This document shows positions 54,549-64,000 of a DNA stretch of 64,000 nt, piece after piece. The stretch is taken from contig NZ_KB903476.1 of assembly GCF_000379765.1 (NCBI RefSeq), positions 204 to 64,203 on the forward strand, read 5' to 3'. The first letter of the stretch is position 1. The number at the start of each line of letters is the position of its first letter. The notes beneath the pieces are model-generated. The model was not told the origin of the DNA, did no database searches, and saw only the letters and a program-made list of their open reading frames with translations. The position numbers and the translations under genes were made by a program. This DNA is from Flexithrix dorotheae DSM 6795 (GTDB lineage Bacteria; Bacteroidota; Bacteroidia; Cytophagales; Flammeovirgaceae).

Positions 54549-55085
54549 ATGATTTTATCCGACAAACAGATATTAAAAGAAATTGAAAATAACAATATTT
54601 TAATTGAGCCTTTTGATCCAAAATGCCTTGGAACCAATTCCTATGATGTGCATCTTGGGAAATACCTTGCTGTTTATAAAGATGAGGTATTGGATGCCAA
54701 AATGCATAATGAAATTGAGGTGTTTGAAATTCCGGAGGAGGGCTATGTCCTTCATCCTAATAAACTTTATTTAGGTGTTACCAAGGAATACACTGAAACA
54801 TTGGCCCATGTCCCATTTTTAGAAGGAAAATCAAGTGTAGGGAGATTGGGGATAGATATTCATGCTACTGCGGGAAAAGGAGATGTTGGTTTTTGCAATA
54901 CCTGGACATTGGAAATTTCTGCCACCCAGCCTGTTAGAATTTATTGTAATATGCCAATTGGGCAATTGATTTATTTTAAGGTTGACGGAGAGATTAATAA
55001 CTATTACAATATTAAAGGAAGTGCCAAATACAATACCCGAACAGTGAAGCCTGTGGAATCTATGATGTGGAAAAATAAATTCTAA
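54549..55085 (+). CDS. dcd: dCTP deaminase
   Basis: A 178-residue dCTP deaminase, which makes dUTP from dCTP on the way to dTTP. Motifs are clear: IEPFDPKCLGTNSYDVHLG, the catalytic region LEGKSSVGRLGIDIHATAG and WTLEISATQPVRIYCNMPIGQL. Length is normal. No dut or thyA gene is near. Confidence 0.93.
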   Translation: MILSDKQILKEIENNNILIEPFDPKCLGTNSYDVHLGKYLAVYKDEVLDAKMHNEIEVFEIPEEGYVLHPNKLYLGVTKEYTETLAHVPFLEGKSSVGRLGIDIHATAGKGDVGFCNTWTLEISATQPVRIYCNMPIGQLIYFKVDGEINNYYNIKGSAKYNTRTVKPVESMMWKNKF

Positions 55086-55463
55086 TTCGTGCGAATAACA
55101 CGAAATAAGTGAGGTTGTAGGGTCACCAACTGATTACCACAACAATTTAACTATATATTTAGCTACTGTGGCACATAGTATAGTCCAACAGTTCAAACCT
55201 GAATTTTAAAAAGACCCAAGCACCAAACTCAAAAAATCATCATTCATTTACCATATTAAATTTCATCACTTCTGGTTTTTCAGATTTCCAAAGCTTTTGT
55301 TAGCATTACAATGCTATTTATGTTAGCTTTGTTTAAAAAAATAGCAACCTATTTTTCTTGTAATTTTTTTGTGAAATAGTATTTCCCTAAAGATTGTATT
55401 TTACTTTTTCCTCTTATAAATTTCAGGTCATATTTTTCAAAACTGTTTTAATCGATATTATTA
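55086..55463. other. 378-base intergenic region before parE
   Basis: No gene is seen. TAGCATT-AC-AATGCTA (55301-55316) is an inverted repeat. TAGCTTTG (55324-55331) just after it fits a -7 box, with TTG at 55297-55299, but the spacer of 24 bases is long. The repeat would sit between the boxes and could be an operator. Confidence 0.4.
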
Positions 55464-57332
55464 ATGGCACAAAACCATAATTACACAGAAGACAGCATAA
55501 AATCCTTAGAACCCAGAGAACATATCAGGCTGAGGCCTGGAATGTATATCGGAAAGCTCGGAGATGGATCAGCTCCTGATGATGGCATTTATGTATTGGT
55601 GAAGGAGGTAGTTGATAATAGTATTGACGAACACATGATGGGTTTTGGGAAGTCTATTGATATTGTGGTCACTGAAGATCACGTGGAGATAAGAGATTTT
55701 GGAAGGGGAATTCCATTGGGGAAGGTGGTAGATTGTGTATCAAAAATTAACACTGGAGCAAAATACGACTCTAATGCATTCCAAAAATCAGTTGGACTGA
55801 ATGGTGTGGGTACCAAAGCAGTAAATGCTTTATCAAAATACTTTAAAGTAACTTCCACCAGGGATGGTCAGGAAAAGGTGGCCGAATTTGAGCAGGGTAA
55901 ACTCATCAAAGATCATAAGGTTCAATCGAGTAAAGGTAAAAACGGAACCTCCGTTCATTTCCAGCCGGATGGCACTATTTTCAAAAATTTCAGGTTTATC
56001 CCGGAATATCTTGAAAATCAAATTTGGAATTACGCATTTCTAAATTCAGGTCTTACCATTAATTACAATGGGAAGAAATATTTTTCAGAGAAAGGGTTAT
56101 ACGATCTGCTTTCAAGAAAGATTGAGGTCGAAAGTATGCGGTATCCCATTATCCACCTGAAAGGAAATGATGTTGAAATTGCCCTTACCCATACCAACCA
56201 ATATGGAGAAGAATACTATTCTTTTGTAAATGGCCAGTACACCACTCAGGGAGGAACTCACCTTTCGGCTTTTAGAGAAGGAATTGTAAGAACTGTAAGA
56301 GAGCATTTTAACAAGAACTTTGACGCAGCTGATATAAGGGCTTCTATTGCTGGCGCCATAAGCGTAAGAGTGCAGGAACCTGTTTTTGAATCTCAGACAA
56401 AAACAAAATTAGGATCTAATAATATTGGACCAGAAGGGCCTACAGTAAGGAGTTTTGTAGTTGATTTCCTTAAAAAGGAATTAGATGATTTTCTGCATAA
56501 AAATCCGGAAACCGCTCAGGCCATGTTGAAGAGAATTCAACAGTCGGAAAGGGAAAGAAAGGATATTGCAGGAATAAAAAAACTGGCTAATGATAGAGCT
56601 AAAAAGGCCAACCTTCATAACAAAAAATTGCGGGATTGTAAGACTCATCTTAATGACAAAAAGAAAGATGACGAATTAAAGTTTAACAGTACCTTGTTCA
56701 TTACGGAGGGTGACTCTGCAAGTGGTAGTATCACAAAATCCAGAAATGTGGATACTCAGGCAGTATTTAGTTTGAGAGGAAAACCCCTAAACTGTTATTC
56801 CTTAACCAAAAAGGTAGTTTATGAAAACGAGGAATTTAACCTCCTTCAGCATGCGCTAAATATAGAAGACGGACTGGATGGCTTAAGGTACAACCGGGTA
56901 GTAATCGCTACTGATGCCGATGTGGATGGTATGCATATCCGGCTGCTTATGCTCACATTTTTCTTGCAGTTCTTCCCCGATTTGGTAAGAGGAGGCCATT
57001 TATATATTCTAGAAACTCCGCTTTTCAGGGTAAGGAACAAGAAAAAAACAATCTATTGCTATTCGGAGGAAGAAAAACAAAAAGCCATTGACCAACTGGG
57101 CAACAAACCAGAAATTACCAGGTTTAAGGGACTTGGAGAAATTTCCCCGGATGAGTTTGGTAATTTTATTGGAGATAATATCCGACTTGACCCAATTATT
57201 CTTAATAAGGATACGCATATTAAAAACCTTTTAAGCTATTATATGGGAAAAAACACACCCAACAGGCAACAGTTTATCATTGATAATCTAAAAGTAGAAA
57301 AAGACATTGTCGAAGAAGCAATAGCCGTTTAG
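55464..57332 (+). CDS. parE: DNA topoisomerase IV subunit B
   Basis: A 622-residue type IIA topoisomerase ATPase subunit. The GHKL fold shows [31 protein letters not shown] and [14 protein letters not shown]. The TOPRIM domain has [12 protein letters not shown] and [14 protein letters not shown]. The end [15 protein letters not shown] fits ParE of Bacteroidota in length and sequence. The parC gene does not follow directly; the next gene is a small STAS-like protein. It decatenates chromosomes with ParC. Confidence 0.92.
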   Translation: MAQNHNYTEDSIKSLEPREHIRLRPGMYIGKLGDGSAPDDGIYVLVKEVVDNSIDEHMMGFGKSIDIVVTEDHVEIRDFGRGIPLGKVVDCVSKINTGAKYDSNAFQKSVGLNGVGTKAVNALSKYFKVTSTRDGQEKVAEFEQGKLIKDHKVQSSKGKNGTSVHFQPDGTIFKNFRFIPEYLENQIWNYAFLNSGLTINYNGKKYFSEKGLYDLLSRKIEVESMRYPIIHLKGNDVEIALTHTNQYGEEYYSFVNGQYTTQGGTHLSAFREGIVRTVREHFNKNFDAADIRASIAGAISVRVQEPVFESQTKTKLGSNNIGPEGPTVRSFVVDFLKKELDDFLHKNPETAQAMLKRIQQSERERKDIAGIKKLANDRAKKANLHNKKLRDCKTHLNDKKKDDELKFNSTLFITEGDSASGSITKSRNVDTQAVFSLRGKPLNCYSLTKKVVYENEEFNLLQHALNIEDGLDGLRYNRVVIATDADVDGMHIRLLMLTFFLQFFPDLVRGGHLYILETPLFRVRNKKKTIYCYSEEEKQKAIDQLGNKPEITRFKGLGEISPDEFGNFIGDNIRLDPIILNKDTHIKNLLSYYMGKNTPNRQQFIIDNLKVEKDIVEEAIAV

Positions 57333-57368
57333 GACAGGCAATAGATCAGAAAAATTTTCAATTTTCAC

Positions 57369-57399
57369 AAAGGCAGATAGTTATTTATCTGCCTTTTTT
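57369..57399 (+). terminator. Terminator of parE
   Basis: Stem AAAGGCAGATA/TATCTGCCTTT with a 6-base loop, followed by a T run, 37 bases after the parE stop codon. Confidence 0.85.
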
Positions 57400-57521
57400 G
57401 TTGAAACTAACATTGATTTAATTCCTTTAATACCAAATAACGTCAAATGTACGAAGAGACTAACTTTTGCGTTGTCCTTACCAGAATTCAATTAATAAAT
57501 TCGGGATAAAGACAACCTAAA

Positions 57522-57941
57522 ATGTTAGAGAATATTAGTACCTTAAAGTCTCATGCCAATTTTATAATTTCCAGAGAAACAACCCATAATATTATAATTA
57601 TGGAATTTATCGGTGACATTGGGGATGAAGTCTATAAGGAAATATGGCATACCTCAGCCCATTTTGCAATGGAATACGAAACCAAAAAATTCATAATTGA
57701 CCAGTCGAAAATTGGCAAGGTTAATTTTAAATCCAGAAGTTGGGCCGTGCTTTCATTTTTCCCCTCCCTGAAAAAAATACTGGGAAGTAACATTGCCGGA
57801 TCAGTCATTACATCGAAACAACTTATCCATAAATCTGGCGTGCAGTACCTTATACAGGCTTTTAGAAAGTTTACTGGTTATCAGGTAAATACCTGTGCGG
57901 ATTACAATGAAGCCATTAATTGGTTGAATTCACTGCACTAA
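57522..57941 (+). CDS. SpoIIAA/STAS-like small protein
   Basis: A 139-residue soluble protein with the alternation of strands and helices seen in SpoIIAA-like/STAS proteins (HNIIIMEFIGDIGDEVYKEI, KFIIDQSKIGKVNF, NTCADYNEAINWLNSL). It resembles the protein encoded at 47809 in length and plan, not closely in sequence. It overlaps the convergent PAS-LuxR regulator gene by 4 bases. Its role is unknown; such proteins can bind or regulate partner kinases. Confidence 0.6.
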   Translation: MLENISTLKSHANFIISRETTHNIIIMEFIGDIGDEVYKEIWHTSAHFAMEYETKKFIIDQSKIGKVNFKSRSWAVLSFFPSLKKILGSNIAGSVITSKQLIHKSGVQYLIQAFRKFTGYQVNTCADYNEAINWLNSLH

Positions 57942-58717
57942 ACCATGTTTCTGATTTTCAAAAAATTTAATAAGCCCAGCGTGTTTTTCACATTGGCTTT
58001 TTTCATCATATTCTTTCTATGTTTGTTCACTGTGTGCTCACTTATACAAAGTATATCTCCTATCTCTTTGCTGCTCAGCCCTTTATTTAAAAAAGGTATC
58101 AGTTGAATTTCTCTTTTTGTAAACCTTTCCATCTTTTTCCCCTCAGTAAAAATAATAGGAATAAGTCTGTTTTTTTCAGATGGAAATTCTACATCCATCA
58201 ATACCGTTGTGTCCTTACTAAAAGAAGTAATATCGTTGCATATCCCTAAAGAATACACAATGTTACCCTTAGAGTCGATCTGGATTGGAATATTCTGCTG
58301 AAGTATATGGACGTAATTACCCTGTTTATGTTTTATACGGTAATTATAATTAACTTTAACTTCCATTTTTTGGCTTAGCGGCACTTCCGAAAAAATTTTA
58401 TCTATTTGCCCCAAAACTTTATTTAAATGGGGAATATCTTCAGGATGAAGAATACTTTGGGTTAGGGATGGCCCCATCCGCTTAAAATCATTGATTTTAT
58501 ATCCCAATATATCATGAACAGAAGGGCTCATGAAAGCATACTTACCCAATTGATAATCCATTATAAAAATAAAATAATTACCTATTGGAGTTATAAAGTC
58601 TAAATACTTATTGGGATTCAGGCATTTTTTCATTTCTCCTACATCGGCATCATAGGATTTATTTTTCCAATCGTTTAAAAATTCACTTAATGATTTTTGT
58701 GGAATGTTCTGAGTCAT
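57938..58717 (-). CDS. PAS-domain LuxR-type transcription regulator
   Basis: A 259-residue regulator. A PAS domain covers residues about 40-165 (YFIFIMDYQLGKYAFMSPSV, DILGYKINDFKRM, RIKHKQGNYVHILQQN). A C-terminal LuxR/FixJ helix-turn-helix follows: FTKREIQLIPFLNKGLSSKE and ISEHTVNKHRKNMMKKANV. It would sense a small ligand or redox state and turn on genes. There is no receiver domain. It is divergent-free: the histidine kinase gene upstream reads the same way, 151 bases away, and may signal to another partner. Confidence 0.85.
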   Translation of the reverse strand: MTQNIPQKSLSEFLNDWKNKSYDADVGEMKKCLNPNKYLDFITPIGNYFIFIMDYQLGKYAFMSPSVHDILGYKINDFKRMGPSLTQSILHPEDIPHLNKVLGQIDKIFSEVPLSQKMEVKVNYNYRIKHKQGNYVHILQQNIPIQIDSKGNIVYSLGICNDITSFSKDTTVLMDVEFPSEKNRLIPIIFTEGKKMERFTKREIQLIPFLNKGLSSKEIGDILCISEHTVNKHRKNMMKKANVKNTLGLLNFLKIRNMV

Positions 58718-58840
58718 AACAAAAAATAGGTGCTAGTAAAAAATACAATCAGAATATGTAACTAAAAATAATTTAATTCAATTTAAGGAAATTCTGAATT
58801 CAAAACACGAAAAAACCCTTAACAACAGTTAAAATCGCCA

Positions 58841-58870
58841 AAAAAAAGTATTTGTAACATTGTAAATACT
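58841..58870 (-). terminator. Terminator of the sensor kinase gene
   Basis: AGTATTT/AAATACT (58847-58853 with 58864-58870), followed on the minus strand by a run of eight T. It overlaps the stop codon of the kinase gene by two bases. Confidence 0.65.
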
Positions 58871-60287
58871 AAATTTCTAACCTAAAAGATGTGTATTTGC
58901 CCAATTCTGAGCTAACTGCTAATGTCCCTTTATGCAGAAATAATATTTGGCGGGAAAGACTCAACCCAATCCCTGAACCCTCTTTTTTAGTGCTAAAAAA
59001 CGGAGTGAATATATTTTCAATATGCGCTTTAGGAATACCTTTACCATTATCAGTTACCAGTATAATAACCTTTTGTCCGTTAGATTTGGCAGACAGGATG
59101 ATTTCAGCGTTTTCCTTGTTATGTAATGCATCTCTGGAATTTAAAATCAGGTTAATCAGTACCTGTTCCAGCAATTCTATATCTCCCGCCTTGATCGCCA
59201 AATTTCTTTCGGATACTTCTATACTCAGACTAATCCCATTCTTTTCCAGTTGTGAAGAAAGTAATTGCATCACACGATCAAAAAGTAAACTTATTTCCAC
59301 CTTTTCGAACTGGGGCGGTTTGATTGAAGTGAGACTTCTGTAGTTTTTTACAAAATTCAACAGTCCTTTACTTCTATTTGATATAGTCCCTATGCCTTTG
59401 AGTATTTCTGCCAATTCCCTTTGAATTTTTATATCATGCACCCCAATTAAATTTACATTTTTATCCAGCTTTTCATGGATTATACCTGAAAGGGAGATAA
59501 TGGGCGTAACTGAATTCATGATTTCATGGTTAAGGACTCTGATCAGCTTTTGCCAGGAAATTACTTCCTGCCCTTCCAGTTCCGAACTGATATTTTGAAG
59601 AGAGATTAATTTATATTCTTCCTGTTCGAGCTTAAACACAGTCCCACTGATAGATAAATCGTGGATAGAATTTGCAATATTCAGCTTCACTAAAACTTTT
59701 TGGCCAGGTTCCAGGGATATAATTTGTGCTGGTAAGTGCTCTTCCAGCCTCTTAAGCGATTGGATATTACGGAGATAGGGCAGTTGCAACAACTTAACTG
59801 CAGCATCATTCATCAGGGTAACTTCTCCATCGGTTTTAAAACATATAAGGGCTACTCCAACATGTTCCACAATTGTTTGAAGGTATAAATAATGTAATTC
59901 CTTTTGGGTGCTTACCTCCTTAAAAGCAGCATTGATTTCATTAAATGCTGATTGTAATATTCGACTACTTTTCTTTTTACCTATTTCCGAATAAGTTCCG
60001 GAGAAATCCTTATGCTTGATAGCCAGTAGAAAATTGCTTACTTCTCTGATGTGGGCTTCCAAAAAATAAATAAGTTCTGCTAATTGGGCAAAGCCGATCA
60101 TCAACAAAACCAAGGGAGTAATCAGCCAGGAAGTATTTAGTACACTATAAATGAGAAGAAAAAGCACTCCTACTAAAAGCGTAACCCTAAAAATTAACCT
60201 AAGTCTAAAACCTTTAAAAACCATTCTCAATAGTGCCAGAGCATGTTTGAAATTTATCCTATTGGCCGGAAAATGCCACAGTTGCAT
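58869..60287 (-). CDS. Membrane sensor histidine kinase, NtrY-like
   Basis: A 472-residue sensor kinase. Two membrane helices lie at residues about 34-72. A PAS-like domain follows (YLQTIVEHVGVALICFKTDG). The phosphorylated His is in LNHEIMNSVTPI near residue 255. The ATPase domain has the N box LLEQVLINLILNSRDAL, DNGKGIP and FFSTKKEGSGIGLSLSR. This layout is close to NtrY-type kinases. No response regulator with a receiver domain is next to it; the PAS-LuxR gene downstream lacks one. It is therefore an orphan within the window. Confidence 0.88.
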   Translation of the reverse strand: MQLWHFPANRINFKHALALLRMVFKGFRLRLIFRVTLLVGVLFLLIYSVLNTSWLITPLVLLMIGFAQLAELIYFLEAHIREVSNFLLAIKHKDFSGTYSEIGKKKSSRILQSAFNEINAAFKEVSTQKELHYLYLQTIVEHVGVALICFKTDGEVTLMNDAAVKLLQLPYLRNIQSLKRLEEHLPAQIISLEPGQKVLVKLNIANSIHDLSISGTVFKLEQEEYKLISLQNISSELEGQEVISWQKLIRVLNHEIMNSVTPIISLSGIIHEKLDKNVNLIGVHDIKIQRELAEILKGIGTISNRSKGLLNFVKNYRSLTSIKPPQFEKVEISLLFDRVMQLLSSQLEKNGISLSIEVSERNLAIKAGDIELLEQVLINLILNSRDALHNKENAEIILSAKSNGQKVIILVTDNGKGIPKAHIENIFTPFFSTKKEGSGIGLSLSRQILFLHKGTLAVSSELGKYTSFRLEI

Positions 60288-60396
60288 CCACCCGGAAAAG
60301 AAGCTTCTGTTCCCTGTAAAATTTTATGGTATTCCGAAAACCCTAAAACTGGCACTTTTCATTTCAAAAACAAAATTTAAACATGGGCTTCATAAA

Positions 60397-60434
60397 AAAA
60401 GCACTTTCCGGGCCAATCAGGAAAGTGCTTTTAT
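60397..60434 (-). terminator. Terminator of the AsmA-like gene
   Basis: Stem AAAAGCACTTTCC/GGAAAGTGCTTTT with a 10-base loop and a T run on the minus strand, 27 bases past the stop codon at 60461. Confidence 0.8.
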
Positions 60435-60460
60435 GGTATTAGTGCGGTGCTGGGGAAATC

Positions 60461-63454
60461 TTAATTATCCTTTTTCTTCCCAAAAGGGTTTTTAATTTTT
60501 AATTCTTTCAGCTTTTCCTCTCCTGCTTTTTGCAGATTTTCAACGGATTCTTTTACAGCTTCCTCCTTTTCTTCCTCCGATTTTGTAGTATCCTGCAGTT
60601 GTTTCAATACATTATTTGCTTCCTTTTTTACCTCTTGTTTTGCTTCCTCAGAAACTTCAGCCACTTGTTCTTTCACCACATCTTCCACTACATTCTTTTG
60701 TCCATCCCCCATTTTCACTTTAGGATCGTCATAAGTTCCCGTTATAGCAAAAGGAATTTTCAAACTGCTCTTTCCGGTTAAGTTGGCATACTGCCCGGCA
60801 AACCCTGATCCCAGCTTACTGGAAGGAATGTCCATATTGACTTTATAATTTAATCCTCCGTCAAGGGTAGTAAAACCATCGACATTGGATTTTATATCAC
60901 CAAAATTCACATCAAACGGCTTCACAATAAATTTCCCATCCTTTATTTCCGCTTTCAATTTCACATCTTTAATTTTTGGATCTTTCAGTTCTTTTATTCC
61001 ACTCAAATCACTTATTGAATTTAAAAGCTTCATTCCCTGCATGGCCGCATCTTTAATGAAAATATCGCCAAGTCCACTCATGGAGGCCAATACTGGCATA
61101 AGATCCTGCCCAAGATCCCCACTCACTTTAAAAGTACTAGAATATGTACCCTGTACATTTTGAGCTAATGGCGCAAAAGTCTGAACAGTGTTAAAGGTCG
61201 CATAAGATTTCTGGAATGACAGGTTCTGAATTCCCAAATCAAAATCAAACTTTGGTTTTTCCGGATTCTGCGTATTATACGAGCCATTAGTCACAAAAGA
61301 GCCTCCAAGTAAATTAAATTTCAAATCCTTAAGGCTTAGAATACCATCCTTTGCCAGAATATACCCCACCATGTTTGTCATTTCCATATTGGTATAAACT
61401 ACATTATCCAGTTTGGCATCGGCTCTAAAATCAATGGTTTTTGGAATTGGGATCACCCCATATTCTTCTTCCGGTGTTTCAGTGGAAGTTTCGGATGAAG
61501 CGCCTTCCTCTTCTTCCGGCATCCATTCATTTACATCAAAAGATTTGGAATACATTTTCATGTTTCCTTTTAGTACTTCATTTTCCTTAAGTGCATAAGC
61601 GATATAATTGGAAATTGTTCCATTCATTTTCACATCGCTTTTCCCTAATTTACCCACATAGTTTTTTAAAACCATTTCTTTTGGGTTGAAAGTCAAATTA
61701 GCTTCTTCTATGGTAACCGGAGGATATTCATCCATTAATAATTCAAATTTATTCATGGTAACAGTTCCCGAAGTAGGTAATTTTTCATACCGTTCAGCAT
61801 CAATGTCAGACATTTTGCCACTTGTTTGAATATCGGCAAATGCTTTCCCAGACATTTTCATTCCTTCCAAAGGATAAATCAAATCCACCAAATGGAAATC
61901 AAATCCGCCTTTCACCTTAAAGTTATAGGTGATATCATCCATGTTATAAATATTTCCGGACGCTTCCAAAGGTTCTCCTCCAATCAGCATACTGGCTTTA
62001 TCAATATTGACTTTGGTATCATTAATAATTCCTGTCTCATTATGAATATTAGTAAGCACATTAATATTTTCCATGGGAACAGGATATTCCTCATACTTCA
62101 CATTTCCATCAGTTAAAGTCATTTCTGCATTTATTTTGGGAATGGTATTTTTCGCTTCACTATAAACTCCATTCGCTTTTACATTAGCCTGATACATTCC
62201 CGCCATGGACAATCCTTCCATAGGAAACATGGTAGATAATTCTGCAAGATTAACCTTGGCAGTCACATCAGCATTGATATCATAATTCGTAAGACCTGCG
62301 ATTCTCACATTTCCGTTAATCGGATTTTTACCCAAATCCATATGAAATTTTGAAATATCAATGACCATATTATCCAACACTCCGGATGTATTATCTACCA
62401 GCATGTCAACCATTATATTATTAACCGCAGTGGGTAAATCAGGATATTTAAACATTCCTTCATCTACCTTCAGGTTAATTTTGAAACCAGGCATTTGTTC
62501 TTCATTGTACACTCCCTTTACAAAACCATCAAAGGCAAGATTTCCACTGGTTTCCAAAGATTCATATCCAGTCATAAATTCGGATGGAACAAGGGAAAGC
62601 AAAGTCTTAAAAGCTGTTTCCTTTGCATGGAAGTTTATATCCATGTCATAATCTGTGTCGGACATCACAAACCAACCGTCAAAACCCATGGCGAAATCAT
62701 TCACTTTTAGTGTATTTTCCTTAAAAGTGAATTTCATATCCTTGGATAAATCCATATTTAAGGTAGCATCAGCATTCACATGATGGTGATTGAAATATTT
62801 TGTTCCATCATAATCAACTGTGAGACCCTTTATGTCAGTACTCGTAACCAGATCAAAAACATCCAGGGTAAAATCTCCACTCCCGGAATGGTTTAAGCCG
62901 TTCACCTCTACAAATACTGGCATAGTACGATCATCATAAATCACATAGGCATCGGTAATTTCCCAGCCTTTAATTCCAATTCTAACATCTCCAGATTCAG
63001 ATTCTTCAACCGGAGCTTCAGGCTGTTCTTCGCTTGGAATAGCAATATCATAATTGGCCCTACCATCCTCCAGCACCAAAATCTTCAGTCTGGGTTGGTC
63101 AAGGTAAATGCCTTCAATCTGAATAGGTTCTTTACCATCGGACTGTACGCTGCTGATGGCACTCCAAAGATCTATTGATATGCTAAATTCTTTAATGCTA
63201 GTAAGTGTATCCCCTTCAAAGGGTGCCTTTCCTATCACTCCAAAATCTCCAAGTGTAAGGCTTAAGTTTGGGAAATCGCTCAATAAACTTACATCAAACT
63301 TTTCTGCGTCAAAATAAACATCTGCATTTACATTTTTGGCAATTTCTTCATCCATCATTGCCATAATATCATCTTTATACAGACTGGGAATTATAGCTAA
63401 AGCACCAACAATTACGACCAATATAATAGCCAGGATGATTATTAATTTTTTCAT
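60461..63454 (-). CDS. Large AsmA-family protein
   Basis: A 997-residue protein anchored by one N-terminal helix (LIIILAIILVVIVGALAII) and otherwise beta-rich, as in the AsmA/TamB-like bridge proteins that carry phospholipids to the outer membrane. The opening VDVYF-like stretch and DFPNLSLTLGDFGVIGKAPF mark the AsmA N-terminal domain. The AsmA C-terminal domain (LSGIKELKDPKIKDVKLKAE, VDGFTTLDGGLNYKVNMDIP) lies at about 820-920. The last 75 residues are a charged coiled coil. It has a signal anchor rather than a cleaved signal. It is a single gene with its own terminator. Confidence 0.85.
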   Translation of the reverse strand: MKKLIIILAIILVVIVGALAIIPSLYKDDIMAMMDEEIAKNVNADVYFDAEKFDVSLLSDFPNLSLTLGDFGVIGKAPFEGDTLTSIKEFSISIDLWSAISSVQSDGKEPIQIEGIYLDQPRLKILVLEDGRANYDIAIPSEEQPEAPVEESESGDVRIGIKGWEITDAYVIYDDRTMPVFVEVNGLNHSGSGDFTLDVFDLVTSTDIKGLTVDYDGTKYFNHHHVNADATLNMDLSKDMKFTFKENTLKVNDFAMGFDGWFVMSDTDYDMDINFHAKETAFKTLLSLVPSEFMTGYESLETSGNLAFDGFVKGVYNEEQMPGFKINLKVDEGMFKYPDLPTAVNNIMVDMLVDNTSGVLDNMVIDISKFHMDLGKNPINGNVRIAGLTNYDINADVTAKVNLAELSTMFPMEGLSMAGMYQANVKANGVYSEAKNTIPKINAEMTLTDGNVKYEEYPVPMENINVLTNIHNETGIINDTKVNIDKASMLIGGEPLEASGNIYNMDDITYNFKVKGGFDFHLVDLIYPLEGMKMSGKAFADIQTSGKMSDIDAERYEKLPTSGTVTMNKFELLMDEYPPVTIEEANLTFNPKEMVLKNYVGKLGKSDVKMNGTISNYIAYALKENEVLKGNMKMYSKSFDVNEWMPEEEEGASSETSTETPEEEYGVIPIPKTIDFRADAKLDNVVYTNMEMTNMVGYILAKDGILSLKDLKFNLLGGSFVTNGSYNTQNPEKPKFDFDLGIQNLSFQKSYATFNTVQTFAPLAQNVQGTYSSTFKVSGDLGQDLMPVLASMSGLGDIFIKDAAMQGMKLLNSISDLSGIKELKDPKIKDVKLKAEIKDGKFIVKPFDVNFGDIKSNVDGFTTLDGGLNYKVNMDIPSSKLGSGFAGQYANLTGKSSLKIPFAITGTYDDPKVKMGDGQKNVVEDVVKEQVAEVSEEAKQEVKKEANNVLKQLQDTTKSEEEKEEAVKESVENLQKAGEEKLKELKIKNPFGKKKDN

Positions 63455-63951
63455 AGTGTTTTTCGGATGTTCAAAAAGTTAATTGGATTTATAATTAATG
63501 AATTAGGTATTTAAACAGGAATAGTTAAAAAATTAAGTACTATTAAAAAATATAATGATTCAGTTACAAATAGATATTTCCATTTTTCCGTTGGAAATCT
63601 GAATAGTTTAGTTTTTGCTAATCTGAATTTGATAATTTCCATTAGCAACGATAAAAGCAGGAGGGTAATATTTCAGAATTTAATAAAAGTAAAAAAAGAT
63701 TACTTGAATATTTATATACTAAAAAAATATCATTCTTATGTTAATTATTCTATTCTACAAACAAATTTACTTCATTTTTAAATGGAGTAAACAATTATTC
63801 CTAAAAATATTCCCAAACGAAAAGAGTGAATTATCTGAATACGAAAATCATAACAAAAAGCACAACCTGTTTGTTTCACCTTTTCCTATGGTAAAAAACA
63901 AAAAAAATTATTATTATTACTTATAAATTAACAATTAAACCAAATATTAGA
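63455..63951. other. 497-base region before the last gene, at most one small frame
   Basis: Very rich in A and T. One 62-codon plus-strand frame (63738-63926) is listed separately. Otherwise no gene, promoter match or terminator is clear. Confidence 0.4.
63738..63926 (+). CDS. Doubtful 62-residue frame
   Basis: A hydrophobic start (MLIILFYKQIYFIFKWSKQLF) followed by a charged, Asn/Lys/Tyr-rich tail, ending KNYYYYL. Composition follows the A+T-rich DNA and no family is recognised. It could be a small membrane peptide but is probably chance. Confidence 0.2.
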   Translation: MLIILFYKQIYFIFKWSKQLFLKIFPNEKSELSEYENHNKKHNLFVSPFPMVKNKKNYYYYL

Positions 63952-64000
63952 ATGAGATTTAAACTTTTACCATCATCAATTTCTTTAATAATCATCCTCA
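63952..64000 (+). CDS. Start of a gene cut by the window end, likely exported protein
   Basis: ATG at 63952 opens a frame beginning MRFKLLPSSISLIIIL, which looks like a signal peptide. Only 16 codons are inside the window, so the product cannot be named. Confidence 0.5.
   Translation, partial: MRFKLLPSSISLIIIL

Noticed and set aside
54394-54621. 75-codon minus-strand frame
   Set aside because: It overlaps the start of dcd and has composition dictated by A+T-rich DNA.

Overview
The window looks like a chromosome segment of a marine or soil Bacteroidota, most likely of the order Cytophagales. The evidence is: several TTG-N18-20-TAnnTTTG promoters of the Bacteroidota type; two secreted proteins with C-terminal type IX secretion (gliding/Por) sorting domains; weak Shine-Dalgarno signals; a Bacteroidota-type tyrosine integrase; and low G+C. 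No rRNA is present and one tRNA (Val, TAC) is seen.

Layout. (1) About 1-15.3 kb is the right part of an integrated element that continues beyond the left edge. It has a tight plus-strand operon (1-8048): a polyvalent DNA methyltransferase/ParB-like protein, a RecA-like P-loop ATPase, then a series of particle- or adhesin-like proteins without signal peptides (beta-propeller plus beta-helix, SprB-like domain), a membrane-anchored protein and a coiled-coil protein. Facing it on the minus strand is a defence-type cargo: a PD-(D/E)XK/P-loop ATPase fusion with a DUF91 nuclease, then an OLD-family ATPase/TOPRIM nuclease. A tyrosine integrase sits beside tRNA-Val, which is probably the attachment site. 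(2) 15.4-23.4 kb is housekeeping: mltG, a TPR membrane protein, a NUDIX hydrolase, a radical SAM enzyme, an AlkD-like protein and an acetyltransferase. (3) 23.57-23.90 kb is a promoter-to-terminator unit rich in nested secondary structure, followed by a heterodimeric ABC exporter. (4) 27.7-35.2 kb holds two large type IX secretion cargo proteins; the first is bracketed by a duplicated copy of the ABC operon's end and terminator. (5) 35.3-39.9 kb holds an M28 peptidase lipoprotein, a kinase/aminotransferase fusion and a GNAT protein. (6) 39.9-46.9 kb is a group II intron followed by the glyoxylate shunt (regulator, malate synthase, isocitrate lyase). (7) 46.9-64 kb is mixed core genes: a DUF4136 lipoprotein, a TerB-like protein, an HD alarmone hydrolase-like protein, an esterase, a sugar isomerase-like protein, ribD, dcd, parE, a PAS-LuxR regulator, a sensor kinase and a large AsmA-like protein.

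The most interesting parts are the structured-RNA candidate at 23.6-23.9 kb, the two-nuclease/ATPase defence candidate at 8.1-11.5 kb, the virion-like operon at 3.5-8.0 kb, a 10-base motif (GTTTGCGAAA) shared by the upstream regions of both glyoxylate genes, the intron seated inside a terminator-like hairpin, and the duplicated terminator around the first secreted protein. All function calls come from reading motifs; no database search was run.
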